Notes: generated from the letters alone by a model not told the origin. A stretch of DNA of 64,000 nucleotides from an uncultured Bacteroidales bacterium (GCA_902788315.1 CADAJS010000010.1:1-64000), one strand, 5' to 3'. Counted from the first letter of the stretch, positions 8,069-17,371 are shown. Program-made: numbers and translations.

Positions 8069-8839
8069 TCAATAGATGTATGGCAGGATTCGTTTGCGGT
8101 TGCCTACGGCTGCGTCTCCGAATTCCTTGCGGTACTTCCGGTGGATGGCGTGGGCGCGTGGTACGAGGTTGGCAGCCGTCCAGATGGGGAATACCCAGGC
8201 GGCGGGGGTGGCAGCTACGATGGCAAAGCCCGTCCACTCCATCAGCTCGCCAAGGTAATTGGCGCTGGTGACCATTCTGTATAGACCTTGATTGGGAAGG
8301 TAGTGACGCGTGTCGCCTGGCTGGCGCAGGTGGCGGATGACGTGGTCGGAATGCAGGTTGACTGCCATTCCGGCAGCGAAGAGGCACAGCCCCGCGATGG
8401 AGTGCGGGCGGAGCAGATAGGCGGCGCCGAGGGAGTAGTCCGGGTTCGGATACCAATAGAGGTTACCGCCTTGCAATATGCCGTTTATTGTGTTGAAGAT
8501 AATGCCCATCAGCATGATGGCGACGGGCATCTGGCTGTGCCCGTTCATGAGACACGGGAAGACGAAACTGCGCTGGAAGTAATGCAGTTCGAAAAGACCG
8601 AACAGCACGAGTTCGGGCACATGGGTGCTGGTGCCACTCGTAATCCAGATGGCAAGCATGACGAAGAATACAGGGGCCTCCATAATCATCCACGCCACGC
8701 GGTTGTTGATGCTCCATCCCCACTGGCGGGAGCGGAATTGTCCGTAGCCGGCATTAACATAATACAGGCTCACGAACACAACGGCAGCCATGATGAGCAT
8801 CGCCCAGATGATAGTGCCGAAGACGGAGCTGGAAATCAT
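8069..8839 (-). CDS. steroid 5-alpha-reductase (SRD5A) family membrane protein
   Basis: A 256-residue polytopic membrane protein of the 3-oxo-5-alpha-steroid 4-dehydrogenase family, which uses NADPH to reduce the delta-4 double bond of 3-oxosteroids. About six to seven hydrophobic segments are visible. Residues matching the human SRD5A2 catalytic pair are present: glutamate 54 in MIMEAPVFF (human Glu57) and tyrosine 87 in LHYFQRSFVF (human Tyr91). The C-terminal NADPH-binding signature is also intact: TSANYLGELMEWTGFA (191-206) and NLVPRAHAIHRKY (224-236), ending in KRILPYIY. It starts 3 bases after cysN stops and is followed by the sulfotransferase. Lipid enoyl reductases share this fold, so the substrate could be another enone. 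Confidence 0.88.
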   Translation of the reverse strand: MISSSVFGTIIWAMLIMAAVVFVSLYYVNAGYGQFRSRQWGWSINNRVAWMIMEAPVFFVMLAIWITSGTSTHVPELVLFGLFELHYFQRSFVFPCLMNGHSQMPVAIMLMGIIFNTINGILQGGNLYWYPNPDYSLGAAYLLRPHSIAGLCLFAAGMAVNLHSDHVIRHLRQPGDTRHYLPNQGLYRMVTSANYLGELMEWTGFAIVAATPAAWVFPIWTAANLVPRAHAIHRKYRKEFGDAAVGNRKRILPYIY

Positions 8840-8842
8840 GGC

Positions 8843-10309
8843 TTACTTGATGATCTTCACTTCCAGACCCTGACGAGCCAATTCCTTCACGGCGGTCTCG
8901 ATTGCTGCATAGTGCGCCTCGCCAATATTCAGCTTCTTCAGGTCGAGTGTCGGCAGGAGGTCGTTCTCAAGGGAACTCTCGTCGAGCGGCTCGATAATCA
9001 TGCCCACGGCCGACGTGTTGTTCGTGATGGGGTCTATGAGGATGAAGGCACCCGTCGCTTTGTTCTTCGTGTAGGCATCGAAGAAGAGCGTCTTGGCCGT
9101 GAGGATATCCACCTGCCCGATCTCATTGAGCTGGAAGGGCTTGCCCTCCTTCTTCTCGAGGGTGTTCACATCCACGCGGTGGCGGATGGCAGCAATGGTG
9201 GCGCGGGTGGTATTGGTATTGTGCTTGAGGAAGAACTGTTTTGCGGTGTCCATGGGTTCTTCGTCCATCCACACCAGCATGGTGGTGAAGTGGCGTCCGA
9301 TGTGGGGCATGTTGTCCGGGTGGACAATCATCTCGCCGCGGCTGATGTCTATTTCGTCCTCGAGTGTCAGCGTGACACACTGCGGACAGAAGGCTTCCTC
9401 CAGTTCGCCGTCGTAGGTGACGATGCTCTTGACGTGGCTTCGCTTCATCGAGGGCAGGGCCACCACCTCGTCGCCCTTTCGAACGATGCCGCTGGCTATC
9501 TTGCCCGAGAAGCCTCGGAAGTCCAGATTGGGGCGCAGCACGTACTGCACAGGATAGCGGAAGTCCGTCATGTTGCGGTCGCGGTGGATGGGCACGGTCT
9601 CCAGGAATTCCAACAGCGAAGGTCCCTTGTACCAGGGTGTGCGCTCGCTCCGCTCCACTACATTGTCGCCCTCGAGAGCTGAGAGGGGGAAGCAGGTGAC
9701 GTCCTCGATGCCCAGCTGTGTGGTGAGTGTCAGGTACTCGTCTCGTATCTTGTTGAAGACCTCCTCGGAGAAAGCGACAAGGTCCATCTTGTTCACCGCC
9801 AAGACGATGTGCTTAATACCCAGGAGGGAGACGAGGAACGTGTGGCGGCGTGTCTGAGTGATGACCCCCGTGCGGGCATCCACCAGGATGATGGCCAGGT
9901 TGGCCGTGGAGCCGCCCGTAATCATATTGCGTGTGTATTGTTCGTGTCCCGGTGTGTCGGCAATGATGAACTTGCGCTGGTTGGTGGAGAAGTAGCGGTA
10001 GGCCACGTCGATCGTGATGCCCTCCTCGCGCTCGGCCTTCAGTCCGTCGAGCAGTAGGGCATAGTCTATCTGTCCGGCACCGGCATTGCCCACACGCTTC
10101 GAGTCGCGCTCCAGAGCCGTGAGCTGGTCTTCATAGAGTTTCTTGCTGTCGAAGAGCAGTCGCCCGATGAGCGTGCTCTTCCCGTCGTCCACGCTTCCTG
10201 CTGTCAGCAGGCGCAGCAGCGACTTCTTCTCGTCGGCGTCAAGGTATGCTTTAATATCAACTCCTGCCTTGCTCCCATCCTGGGGGAGGGAGGTAATTTC
10301 GTTTGCCAT
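8843..10309 (-). CDS. cysN: sulfate adenylyltransferase GTPase subunit CysN
   Basis: A 488-residue GTPase that drives ATP sulfurylase (with CysD) to make adenosine 5'-phosphosulfate from sulfate and ATP. It is an EF-Tu-like translational GTPase fold: P-loop GSVDDGKST (38-46), switch region [26 protein letters not shown], and NKMD. Beta-barrel domains follow. There is no fused APS kinase at the C-terminus (NodQ type); that activity is the separate cysC. It is separated from cysD by 102 bp of heptamer repeats, and the steroid-reductase gene begins 3 bases after its stop. Confidence 0.97.
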   Translation of the reverse strand: MANEITSLPQDGSKAGVDIKAYLDADEKKSLLRLLTAGSVDDGKSTLIGRLLFDSKKLYEDQLTALERDSKRVGNAGAGQIDYALLLDGLKAEREEGITIDVAYRYFSTNQRKFIIADTPGHEQYTRNMITGGSTANLAIILVDARTGVITQTRRHTFLVSLLGIKHIVLAVNKMDLVAFSEEVFNKIRDEYLTLTTQLGIEDVTCFPLSALEGDNVVERSERTPWYKGPSLLEFLETVPIHRDRNMTDFRYPVQYVLRPNLDFRGFSGKIASGIVRKGDEVVALPSMKRSHVKSIVTYDGELEEAFCPQCVTLTLEDEIDISRGEMIVHPDNMPHIGRHFTTMLVWMDEEPMDTAKQFFLKHNTNTTRATIAAIRHRVDVNTLEKKEGKPFQLNEIGQVDILTAKTLFFDAYTKNKATGAFILIDPITNNTSAVGMIIEPLDESSLENDLLPTLDLKKLNIGEAHYAAIETAVKELARQGLEVKIIK

Positions 10310-10320
10310 ATCCTAATATA

Positions 10321-10411
10321 AATTCATAATTCATAATTCATAATTCATAATTAAGCGGCAGAGCCGAGGGCACTTTTTCACTCTTCACCCTTCACTATTA
10401 ACTATGAACTA
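10321..10411. repeat. heptamer tracts between cysD and cysN
   Basis: AATTCAT is repeated four times with period 7 (10321-10348). A second, degenerate period-7 tract (TTCACTC, TTCACCC, TTCACTA, TTAACTA, TGAACTA) covers about 10377-10411 and runs into the cysD stop codon. Both lie inside an operon whose other junctions are mostly 3 bases long, so the spacer looks inserted. No terminator-like hairpin was seen. Confidence 0.75.
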
Positions 10412-11320
10412 TCAGAAGTATCCCTCTCTCTTCTTCTGTTCCATGGAGGCTTCCTGGTCGAAGTCGATGACGCGGGTGGTGCGCTCGCTCTTCGTGGTGG
10501 TCATCATCTCCTCCACAATCTCCTCGATAGTGGTGGCGTTCGACTCTACGGCACCTGTCAGCGGCCAGCAGCCCAGGGTCCGGAAGCGAACCATGCGCGG
10601 ACGGATTAGCGGCCGATACTGCTCGGGCAGACGGTCGTCGTCGGCCATGATAATGTTGCCGTCTATTTCTACACACGGGCGTTCCTTGGCGTAGTAGAGT
10701 GGCACGATGGGGATGTGCTCCAGGCGGATGTACTGCCAGATGTCCAGCTCTGTCCAGTTGGAGAGCGGGAAGACGCGGATCGACTCGCCTTTGTGGATGC
10801 GGGCGTTGTAGATATCCCACAGCTCGGGGCGCTGGTTCTTGGGGTCCCACTGCTGGAACTGGTCGCGGAAGGAGAATATACGCTCTTTAGCGCGGCTTTT
10901 CTCCTCATCGCGGCGGGCTCCGCCGAAAGCAGCATCGAACTTATACTTGTTCAGTGCGTCGAGCAGTGCCTTGGTCTTCATCAGATCCGTGTGTACTTTC
11001 GACCCGTGTGTAAAAGGGCCTACGCCAGCTCGGAAGGCTTCCATGTTCGACTCCACGATGAGGTTCCAACCATATTTCTTGGCATACTCGTCACGGAACT
11101 GAATCATTTCCTTGAATTTCCATTTTGAGTCGATGTGCATCAGTGGGAAGGGAACCTTGCCGGGAGCGAAGGCTTTCTCGGCCAGTCGCACCATCACGCT
11201 GCTGTCCTTTCCGATGCTGTACAGCATTACGGGATTCTCAAATTCGGCCGCCACTTCACGGATGATGTGGATGCTCTCGGCCTCCAGCTCCTGCAAGTGG
11301 CTTAGGCTGTATTCTTTCAT
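10412..11320 (-). CDS. cysD: sulfate adenylyltransferase subunit CysD
   Basis: A 302-residue catalytic subunit of the CysDN ATP sulfurylase, a PAPS-reductase-like PP-loop ATP pyrophosphatase. The PP-loop is [18 protein letters not shown] (33-50), followed by [19 protein letters not shown] and the [20 protein letters not shown] block, all standard for CysD. Length and ends match the family. It begins 3 bases after the cysC stop. It catalyses sulfate plus ATP to APS and pyrophosphate, with GTP hydrolysis by CysN pulling the reaction forward. Confidence 0.97.
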   Translation of the reverse strand: MKEYSLSHLQELEAESIHIIREVAAEFENPVMLYSIGKDSSVMVRLAEKAFAPGKVPFPLMHIDSKWKFKEMIQFRDEYAKKYGWNLIVESNMEAFRAGVGPFTHGSKVHTDLMKTKALLDALNKYKFDAAFGGARRDEEKSRAKERIFSFRDQFQQWDPKNQRPELWDIYNARIHKGESIRVFPLSNWTELDIWQYIRLEHIPIVPLYYAKERPCVEIDGNIIMADDDRLPEQYRPLIRPRMVRFRTLGCWPLTGAVESNATTIEEIVEEMMTTTKSERTTRVIDFDQEASMEQKKREGYF

Positions 11321-11323
11321 GTC

Positions 11324-11935
11324 TTATTCTTTGGTTATTATCAGTTGAACGACTTGGCGCACGCATTCCTCCCGGGTGAAACGGCTGGTGTCAATGCTCA
11401 GCGCCGGATGCTGCGGCGTCTCGAAGGGAGCGCTGATGCCGGTGAAGTCCTTCACCTCTCCTCGCCGGGCACGGGCATAGAGTCCCTTTACGTCGCGGCG
11501 TTCGCATTCCTCGAGCGGTGTGGATACATAGACCTCCAGGAAGTCCTCCGGGCCAATGATGTCCCGTGCCAGCTGGCGTATCTCCTCGGTGGGTGAAACG
11601 AAGCATGCCAGCGTGACGATACCTGTCTGTACGAAGAGCTTTCCTACCTCGGCAATGCGGCGTATGTTTTCGCGGCGGTCTTCGGGCGAGAAGCCCAGGT
11701 TGTTATTGATGCCGGCACGGATGTTGTCTCCATCCAGAATGCGACACAGGATGCCCCGTCGGTGCAGTTCCTGCTCCACGCCCAGTGCCACTGTGCTCTT
11801 GCCACTGCCGCTCAGGCCGGTGAACCACACCATCATGCCTCGCTGGCCGAGGAGCGTCTCCTTGTCCTGGCGTGTCATCATCGTGATGGGATAGATGTTC
11901 TCGGGGCGCTGTCCGATGCTGTCGTTTGATGCCAT
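11324..11935 (-). CDS. cysC: adenylylsulfate kinase CysC
   Basis: A 203-residue APS kinase that phosphorylates APS to PAPS, the universal sulfuryl donor. The P-loop GLSGSGKST is at residues 40-48, the DGDNIRAGINNNLGFSPEDRRENIRR stretch binds APS, and VSPTEE carries the serine that is phosphorylated in some homologues. It is the first gene of the run cysC-cysD-cysN-reductase-sulfotransferase. Because cysteine synthesis in many Bacteroidales does not need PAPS, a kinase placed with a sulfotransferase argues for sulfonation rather than assimilation. No PAPS reductase or cysQ phosphatase is in the window. I saw no clear -7 box immediately upstream. Confidence 0.97.
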   Translation of the reverse strand: MASNDSIGQRPENIYPITMMTRQDKETLLGQRGMMVWFTGLSGSGKSTVALGVEQELHRRGILCRILDGDNIRAGINNNLGFSPEDRRENIRRIAEVGKLFVQTGIVTLACFVSPTEEIRQLARDIIGPEDFLEVYVSTPLEECERRDVKGLYARARRGEVKDFTGISAPFETPQHPALSIDTSRFTREECVRQVVQLIITKE

Positions 11936-12006
11936 ATATATAATAATGTATGTTGTGCGCTGTCGTTGTCGTTTTCGTGCGATGCTTCTCTCCTGCTTAG
12001 ATTGAA

Positions 12007-12045
12007 CAAAGCTCAGCCAAGTCTTTTGGGCTCAGCTGAACTTTG
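12007..12045. terminator. hairpin between the DUF1080 gene and cysC
   Basis: An 11-base inverted repeat with one mismatch: CAAAGCTCAGC (12007-12017) and GCTGAACTTTG (12035-12045), with a 17-base loop. It lies just after the DUF1080 stop and about 70 bases before the cysC start on the same strand. It has no clear T tract, so it could be a weak terminator, an attenuator or an operator. Confidence 0.45.
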
Positions 12046-12080
12046 TGTTGACTCTTTCTGTCTGGGACGGGGACGAAGTA

Positions 12081-13370
12081 TCAGAGCTGCGTCAACTGGA
12101 AGTTGCGCCAGAGCACCTTGATGTCGTTTCCGTCATGAATCTGTAGCATCAGGCGTCCGGGTGTGCGGCCGATGAGTTCGTCCTCGATGTCGGCCATCGG
12201 CTCGCCGTTGAGCCATGTCTGGATGTGGTTGCCTTCCACGCGCAGGCGCAGGGTGTTCCACTCGCCTTCCTTCAGAATTTCCTCCTTCTCGTCGGGAATC
12301 TGCTGCAGCCAGCCGCGGCCGTATGATTCGTAGATACCACCTGTGTCACAGCCCTTGGGAGCCACTTCACACTGCCATCCGTGTACCGTATTGAAGCCTT
12401 CGATGAACGAATGGAAGAAGAGGCCGCTGTTGCCGTTGGACTCCTGCTTGAACTCCAGTGTGAGGTCGAAGTCCTTGTAGTACTTGCGGGTACAGAGGTA
12501 ACCATACTGCTTGTTGTCGCCGTTCTCGGTTACGAGGTTGCCTTCTTCATCCACGCTCCACTTGCCGTCGCCGAAGGGCTCCCAGCCTGTGAGGTCCTTG
12601 CCGTTGAAGAGACTCTCGGTCTGACCGCCCTTATGCGGCAGCTGGCGTATCTTAATGTTCTTGAAGGAGGCGGGGTCACCGTGGTCCTGCAGGCAGATGA
12701 CACCCTCGTCGGAGAGACCGTACTCGAGTGCGTGAGCCCATTTACCGCTGCCCTTCTTCTCGAACCAGTCGTCGGTCCAGGCTTCGAATTCCAGAATCTT
12801 CTCGCCGTTCAGCCAATGCTCTACATGGCCATTGTCGAATACGATGCGCGAGGTATTCCATTCGCCTACGGGGTTCACATGCATCTTCGAGTAGTCGGGC
12901 AGATGCATGGCGTAGTCCACACCCAGCTTCTGCCATTCCTCCAGCTTGTTGGGAGCGTTCACTTCTTCCCATCCCTCATTGTCGATGAGCTGGTACTCGG
13001 GGCCAGTCACATAGGGCACTCCGAACACGGAGTTCTCCACTACGTGGTACAGCATACCGCTGTTGCCTCCGTGGGTGAGTTTCCAGTCCCAGGTGAGTTC
13101 GAAGTCCTTGAACTTACGCTTCGTGACGATGTAGCCCGAGGCATCGCCGCCTTCGCCGCTTGCCTGAATGCATCCATCCACGGCAGCCCATCCGTTGCTG
13201 AGGACGGTGTCGTTGTAGTTTCGCCACTCGGAGAGATCCTGCCCGTTGAAGAGCAGTTCCCAACCCTCTTCCTGTTCTGCCTTCGTCAGCGTGTTGTCTT
13301 TGGGTTGGCAGGCGCAGAACATTCCACTCATTGCTGCTGTGAGAAGCAGCGTCAGATTTGTCTTTTTCAT
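12081..13370 (-). CDS. lipoprotein with two DUF1080 (3-keto-disaccharide hydrolase) domains
   Basis: A 429-residue exported protein. The N-terminus MKKTNLTLLLTAAMSGMFCAC has a lipobox-like end, so it is probably a lipoprotein. It contains two concanavalin-like DUF1080 domains, each beginning with an F-N-G-x-D-L-x-x-W motif (LLFNGQDLSEWRNY near residue 40 and LFNGKDLTGWEPF near 260) and containing a GNSG(M/L)xxH motif. Such proteins hydrolyse 3-keto-glucosides made by bacterial 3-dehydrogenation of sugars. It lies between the SLC13 transporter and the PAPS operon on the same strand, but chemistry does not obviously connect them. Family sure, substrate unknown. Confidence 0.88.
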   Translation of the reverse strand: MKKTNLTLLLTAAMSGMFCACQPKDNTLTKAEQEEGWELLFNGQDLSEWRNYNDTVLSNGWAAVDGCIQASGEGGDASGYIVTKRKFKDFELTWDWKLTHGGNSGMLYHVVENSVFGVPYVTGPEYQLIDNEGWEEVNAPNKLEEWQKLGVDYAMHLPDYSKMHVNPVGEWNTSRIVFDNGHVEHWLNGEKILEFEAWTDDWFEKKGSGKWAHALEYGLSDEGVICLQDHGDPASFKNIKIRQLPHKGGQTESLFNGKDLTGWEPFGDGKWSVDEEGNLVTENGDNKQYGYLCTRKYYKDFDLTLEFKQESNGNSGLFFHSFIEGFNTVHGWQCEVAPKGCDTGGIYESYGRGWLQQIPDEKEEILKEGEWNTLRLRVEGNHIQTWLNGEPMADIEDELIGRTPGRLMLQIHDGNDIKVLWRNFQLTQL

Positions 13371-13414
13371 TGCGTTAGTTTGTTTTGTGCTTATAGAATT
13401 TGTTTAAGACACGG

Positions 13415-13422
13415 CAAAGTTA
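13415..13422 (-). promoter_or_regulatory. -7 box upstream of the DUF1080 gene
   Basis: On the minus strand this reads TAACTTTG, matching TAnnTTTG, 45 bases before the start codon. No TTTG is at the usual distance upstream, so the -33 element is weak or absent. Confidence 0.5.
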
Positions 13423-13521
13423 CACATTTTTTTGTGTTTCCAGCCATTTTTGTCGGGCAAACGTCGTGTCGGGGGCATTTTTCTCTGTCGTGCGTGGAGG
13501 AGTGATGTGTTTACGCAGTGC

Positions 13522-15156
13522 CTATACCAGATGATAGAACAGTGGGATGAGCAACACGCTGACCAGGAATACGATGAGATTCATTGGGAGACCCACCTTG
13601 ACGAAGTCCTTGAACTTATATCCCCCGATACCCTGCACGATGAGGTTTGTCTGATAGCCGATCGGGGTGCTGAACGACGAGCTGGCGGCAAAGCAGACGC
13701 ATACGACGAAGGGCATTGGGTTCACGCCCAGTTTCTCGCTCACGGCCAGTGCCAGAGGGAAGGCCAGCGCTGCGGCCGCATTGTTGGTGATCAGTTCGGT
13801 GAAGATATTCGTGATGAGGAAAAGGGCAGCCAGGATGGCATAGACACCATACGTGCTGCCTCCCACCGCATCGGTGAGTGAGATGATGTATCCGGCCACG
13901 AAGTCGGCAAACCCGGACTTTGTCATGGCCGTGCTGATGGCGAAGGCGCATGCAATTGTGATGAGCACGTCCCAGGAGAAGAATTTCGTGTACTTGCGTG
14001 GGTTGAACATTCGTGTCCATGCCATAATGATGGTAGTCACGCAGGCAAAGAAGAACATGTCCAGCTTGAGGAAATGGAAGTTGTCCTTCACGATGGGCAG
14101 TTCGCCCACGGTGGCTCCGATAATCATCAGCATGAGCAGTGCCAGTGCCAGCCAGCGTTTCTTGGTGCCCATGGGCGGTTCGTAGTCGCCCACGCGGTTA
14201 ATCATCCAGAACACACGGCTGTCGCCCCACGTTTTCATGAAACTCTCGTCGGCATCGATGATGAGCGTGTCTTCGTGAGACATGGGTGTGTTCATGTAGT
14301 CACCTTCCACGATGTTTCCACCTCGCCGGATGGCACGTACGTGGGCTCCGTAGTGGCGGTAGAAGTCAAAGTCGTGCAGTGTCTTGCCCAGCCCCGGGAA
14401 GCGTGTGCTCAGCATCACCTCGAAGCGCGACATGCCCGGCGCGATGTTCTGGTCCTCGGCATCTTCGTCCGCCTTGCGCTCCTCGGGCAGCAGGTAGCGG
14501 GAGAAGAAGATGAGGTAGATGAGGCCTGCCAGCGCGATGAAAATGCCCACCTTGGTCAACTCGAACATGTGCATTCCGTCGATGCCGTTCTGTAGCAGGA
14601 TACCCTTCACCGTACCGCCCGACTCCTCGAAGGCTGTCATCTCGTCGCGGTGTTCCTGGATGAGCATACCGTGGAGCACAAGGTTGGTGGTGGTGCCGAT
14701 AAGGGTACAGATACCGCCGATGACAGTGGCGTAGCTCAGGGGTATAAGGAATTTCGTGGGTGGAAGCTTCATCTTGCGTGCCCAGTTCTTAATCATGGGG
14801 GCAAATATGACCACCACGGGCGTGTTGTTGAAGAAGGCCGAGATGAAGGAGACGATGGGGTAGAAGCGAAGGCCGGCCTTGGTCACTGTGACGTTTTTCG
14901 TCGGCAGCATGCGGAAGACGATGCGCTCCAGCAGACCGCTTTTCCTGACTCCCTCGCTCACCAGATACAGCAGGGCCACGGTGATCATACCTTTGTTGGA
15001 GAATCCCTTCAGTGCCTCTTCGGGGTTGATGATGCCTGCACACAGCAGGAGTACGACTGCTGTGAAGAGAATGAGCCCCGGCCGCAGAGCTTCGCGCATC
15101 AGCGCTACCAGCATCAGCACCAGGATAATGGCTACATAAATTATTCCAAACGTCAT
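13522..15156 (-). CDS. SLC13-family anion/sodium symporter with RCK_C domain
   Basis: A 544-residue inner-membrane transporter. Two repeats of hydrophobic helices carry the SLC13 hairpin signatures: FFNNTPVVVIFAPM with ATVIGGICTLIGTTTNLVLHG in the first half, and TELITNNAAAALAFP with SSSFSTPIGYQTNLIVQG in the second. A soluble loop (about 240-320) resembles a TrkA-C/RCK_C regulatory domain (HVRAIRRGGNIVEGD, DTLIIDADE). Bacterial members with this layout often carry sulfate or other divalent anions. Its position two genes upstream of the PAPS operon on the same strand fits sulfate import; it has its own promoter. Confidence 0.9.
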   Translation of the reverse strand: MTFGIIYVAIILVLMLVALMREALRPGLILFTAVVLLLCAGIINPEEALKGFSNKGMITVALLYLVSEGVRKSGLLERIVFRMLPTKNVTVTKAGLRFYPIVSFISAFFNNTPVVVIFAPMIKNWARKMKLPPTKFLIPLSYATVIGGICTLIGTTTNLVLHGMLIQEHRDEMTAFEESGGTVKGILLQNGIDGMHMFELTKVGIFIALAGLIYLIFFSRYLLPEERKADEDAEDQNIAPGMSRFEVMLSTRFPGLGKTLHDFDFYRHYGAHVRAIRRGGNIVEGDYMNTPMSHEDTLIIDADESFMKTWGDSRVFWMINRVGDYEPPMGTKKRWLALALLMLMIIGATVGELPIVKDNFHFLKLDMFFFACVTTIIMAWTRMFNPRKYTKFFSWDVLITIACAFAISTAMTKSGFADFVAGYIISLTDAVGGSTYGVYAILAALFLITNIFTELITNNAAAALAFPLALAVSEKLGVNPMPFVVCVCFAASSSFSTPIGYQTNLIVQGIGGYKFKDFVKVGLPMNLIVFLVSVLLIPLFYHLV

Positions 15157-15184
15157 ACTATATTATATTGTACGTTTCGGGTGG

Positions 15185-15192
15185 CAAAGTTA
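15185..15192 (-). promoter_or_regulatory. -7 box upstream of the SLC13 transporter
   Basis: Minus-strand TAACTTTG 29 bases before the start codon. The -33 element is not evident. Confidence 0.5.
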
Positions 15193-15282
15193 CGAAAAAG
15201 AATTGATATTGCATCTCGTTTTGAACGGAGAATGCCATTTTCGGGGAAAATCAGGACAAAAGGCATCGAGGCCGTTCATCTC

Positions 15283-17307
15283 TTATTCTCGCATCTCTTT
15301 GGCTCTTTCCTCCATGCGCAACATCTCGTCGCGCAGGTGGGCTGCTTCCACGAAGTCAAGTCGCTTGGCTGCTTCCTCCATCTTGCGGCGTGTGGCCTTG
15401 ATGCTCTTCTCAATCTGTTCGGCCGTCATGTGTTCCACCACTGGGTCGGCCACCATCGCTGCCGGTATCTCTGGCTCCACGTAGGCGCGTGTCTCTGCCT
15501 GTTGCTGTGCCTGGATGAGGTTGCCCATTGTCCGCTCCTTGCGTATGGCTTGCGGGGTGATGTGGTGTTCCTCGTTGTAGCGGAGTTGTTTCTCGCGTCG
15601 GCGGTTTGTCTCCTCGATGGTGCGTGCCATGCTCTCGGTGATGTGGTCTCCGTACATGATGGCTCGTCCGTTCAGGTGGCGGGCGGCGCGTCCCACGGTC
15701 TGCGTCAGGCTGCGGTGGCTGCGCAGGAAGCCCTCCTTGTCGGCATCCAGAATAGCCACGAGCGATACCTCGGGGAGATCCAGACCCTCGCGCAGTAGAT
15801 TGACGCCTACGAGTACGTCATAGACCCCTGCCCGCAGGTTGTCCATGATCTGCACACGTTCGAGGGTATCCACATCGCTGTGTATGTATGCCGTCTGGAT
15901 TCCGTGGCGTTGCAAGTATTCGCTCAGCTCTTCGGCCATACGTTTGGTCAGGGTGGTCACCAGTGTGCGTTCGCCGCGTTCGATGCGTTGCTGGATTTCC
16001 TCCATGAGGTCGTCCACCTGATTCTCCGTGGGGCGCACCTCGATGACGGGGTCCAGCAGGCCTGTGGGTCGGATGAGCTGTTCCACCACCACGCCTTCGC
16101 TCTCGGCCAGCTCGTAGTCGGCAGGCGTGGCCGAGACGTAGATCACCTGGTTCACCATTTCCTGAAACTCCTGGAACTTGAGCGGTCGGTTGTCGCGGGC
16201 TGCGGGCAGGCGGAATCCATATTCCACCAGATTGTTCTTACGTGCCTGGTCTCCGCCATACATGGCCCCGATCTGAGGCACCGAGACGTGGCTCTCATCG
16301 ATGACCATCAGATAGTCCTTAGGGAAGAAGTCGAGCAGACAGTATGGCCTTGTGCCTGGCGCGCGTCCGTCGAAATAGCGGCTATAGTTCTCGATACCCG
16401 AGCAGTGGCCCAGTTCGCGAATCATCTCCATGTCGTATGTGACACGCTCCTGCAGTCGGGCTGCCTCTAACGATTTGCCTATTTCCTCAAAGTAGGCCAC
16501 CTGCTCGTGCAGGTCTTCCTCGATGTGGCGCAGTGCTGCTTCCTGCTGGTCGTGGCTGGTCATGAAGAGATTGGCGGGGTATATCTTGTATTCCTCGAAC
16601 CGTCCGATGCGGTACAGACTCACGGGGTCCACCTCCTCGAGCGACTCTATTTCGTCGTCCCAGAAGGTGATGCGCAGGAGCGAGTCGCTGTAGGCCAGTG
16701 CCACGTCCACCGTGTCTCCCTTCACTCTCACCTCGCCTCGGTTGAGCGAGATGTCGTTCCTTACGTACAAGCTGTCCAATAGTCGCCGTAGCAAGTCGTT
16801 GCGGTTCAGTTTCTGTCCGACATGCAGGTCGATGACGTTCTCGTAGAAGGCCGCTGGGTTGCCCATGCCATAGATGCACGACACGCTGCTCACCACGATG
16901 ACGTCGCGTCGCCCGGAGAGCAGGGCACTGGTGGCTGCCAGCCGCAGCTTGTCTATCTCGTCATTGATGGCAAGGTCCTTCTCAATGTAAGTGTCGGTGG
17001 AGGGGATGTATGCTTCGGGCTGGTAGTAATCATAGTAGCTGACGTAGTATTCCACCGCATTGTGTGGGAAGAACTGCTTCATCTCGCCGTACAGCTGGGC
17101 GGCCAGCGTCTTGTTGTGTGAGAGAATGAGCGTGGGGCGTTCCACCTGTGCAATCACGTTGGCTATGGTGAACGTCTTTCCGCTGCCGGTGACTCCCAGT
17201 AGTGTCTGAGCCGGTGTGCCTGAGAGCACGCCCTCTGTGAGTTGGCGGATGGCCTCAGGCTGGTCGCCTGTGGGCTGGAACTTGGAGGTTAGGTCGAAGA
17301 CTTTCAT
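15283..17307 (-). CDS. uvrB: excinuclease ABC subunit B
   Basis: A 674-residue UvrB, the damage-verifying helicase-like subunit of nucleotide excision repair. Walker A is GVTGSGKT (38-45), the beta-hairpin region includes EYYVSYYDYYQPEAYIPSTDTYIEKD, Walker B is VIDESH, and motifs V-VI include GVNLLREGLDLPEVSLVAILDADKEGFLRS and QTVGRAARH. The C-terminal UVR coiled-coil (about 635-670) that binds UvrC is present. The start is MKVFDLTSKF at 17307; an upstream in-frame ATG at 17361 would read through the promoter. Single gene, no operon partner. Confidence 0.98.
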   Translation of the reverse strand: MKVFDLTSKFQPTGDQPEAIRQLTEGVLSGTPAQTLLGVTGSGKTFTIANVIAQVERPTLILSHNKTLAAQLYGEMKQFFPHNAVEYYVSYYDYYQPEAYIPSTDTYIEKDLAINDEIDKLRLAATSALLSGRRDVIVVSSVSCIYGMGNPAAFYENVIDLHVGQKLNRNDLLRRLLDSLYVRNDISLNRGEVRVKGDTVDVALAYSDSLLRITFWDDEIESLEEVDPVSLYRIGRFEEYKIYPANLFMTSHDQQEAALRHIEEDLHEQVAYFEEIGKSLEAARLQERVTYDMEMIRELGHCSGIENYSRYFDGRAPGTRPYCLLDFFPKDYLMVIDESHVSVPQIGAMYGGDQARKNNLVEYGFRLPAARDNRPLKFQEFQEMVNQVIYVSATPADYELAESEGVVVEQLIRPTGLLDPVIEVRPTENQVDDLMEEIQQRIERGERTLVTTLTKRMAEELSEYLQRHGIQTAYIHSDVDTLERVQIMDNLRAGVYDVLVGVNLLREGLDLPEVSLVAILDADKEGFLRSHRSLTQTVGRAARHLNGRAIMYGDHITESMARTIEETNRRREKQLRYNEEHHITPQAIRKERTMGNLIQAQQQAETRAYVEPEIPAAMVADPVVEHMTAEQIEKSIKATRRKMEEAAKRLDFVEAAHLRDEMLRMEERAKEMRE

Positions 17308-17316
17308 AACAAAGCA

Positions 17317-17324
17317 CAAAGGTA
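17317..17324 (-). promoter_or_regulatory. -7 box of uvrB
   Basis: Minus-strand TACCTTTG lying 10 bases before the uvrB start, giving a very short 5' leader. It rules out the longer start at 17361. Confidence 0.6.
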
Positions 17325-17371
17325 CGAAGTTTTTTTCAACACACCATGACTGACATATCAATATTTATCCG

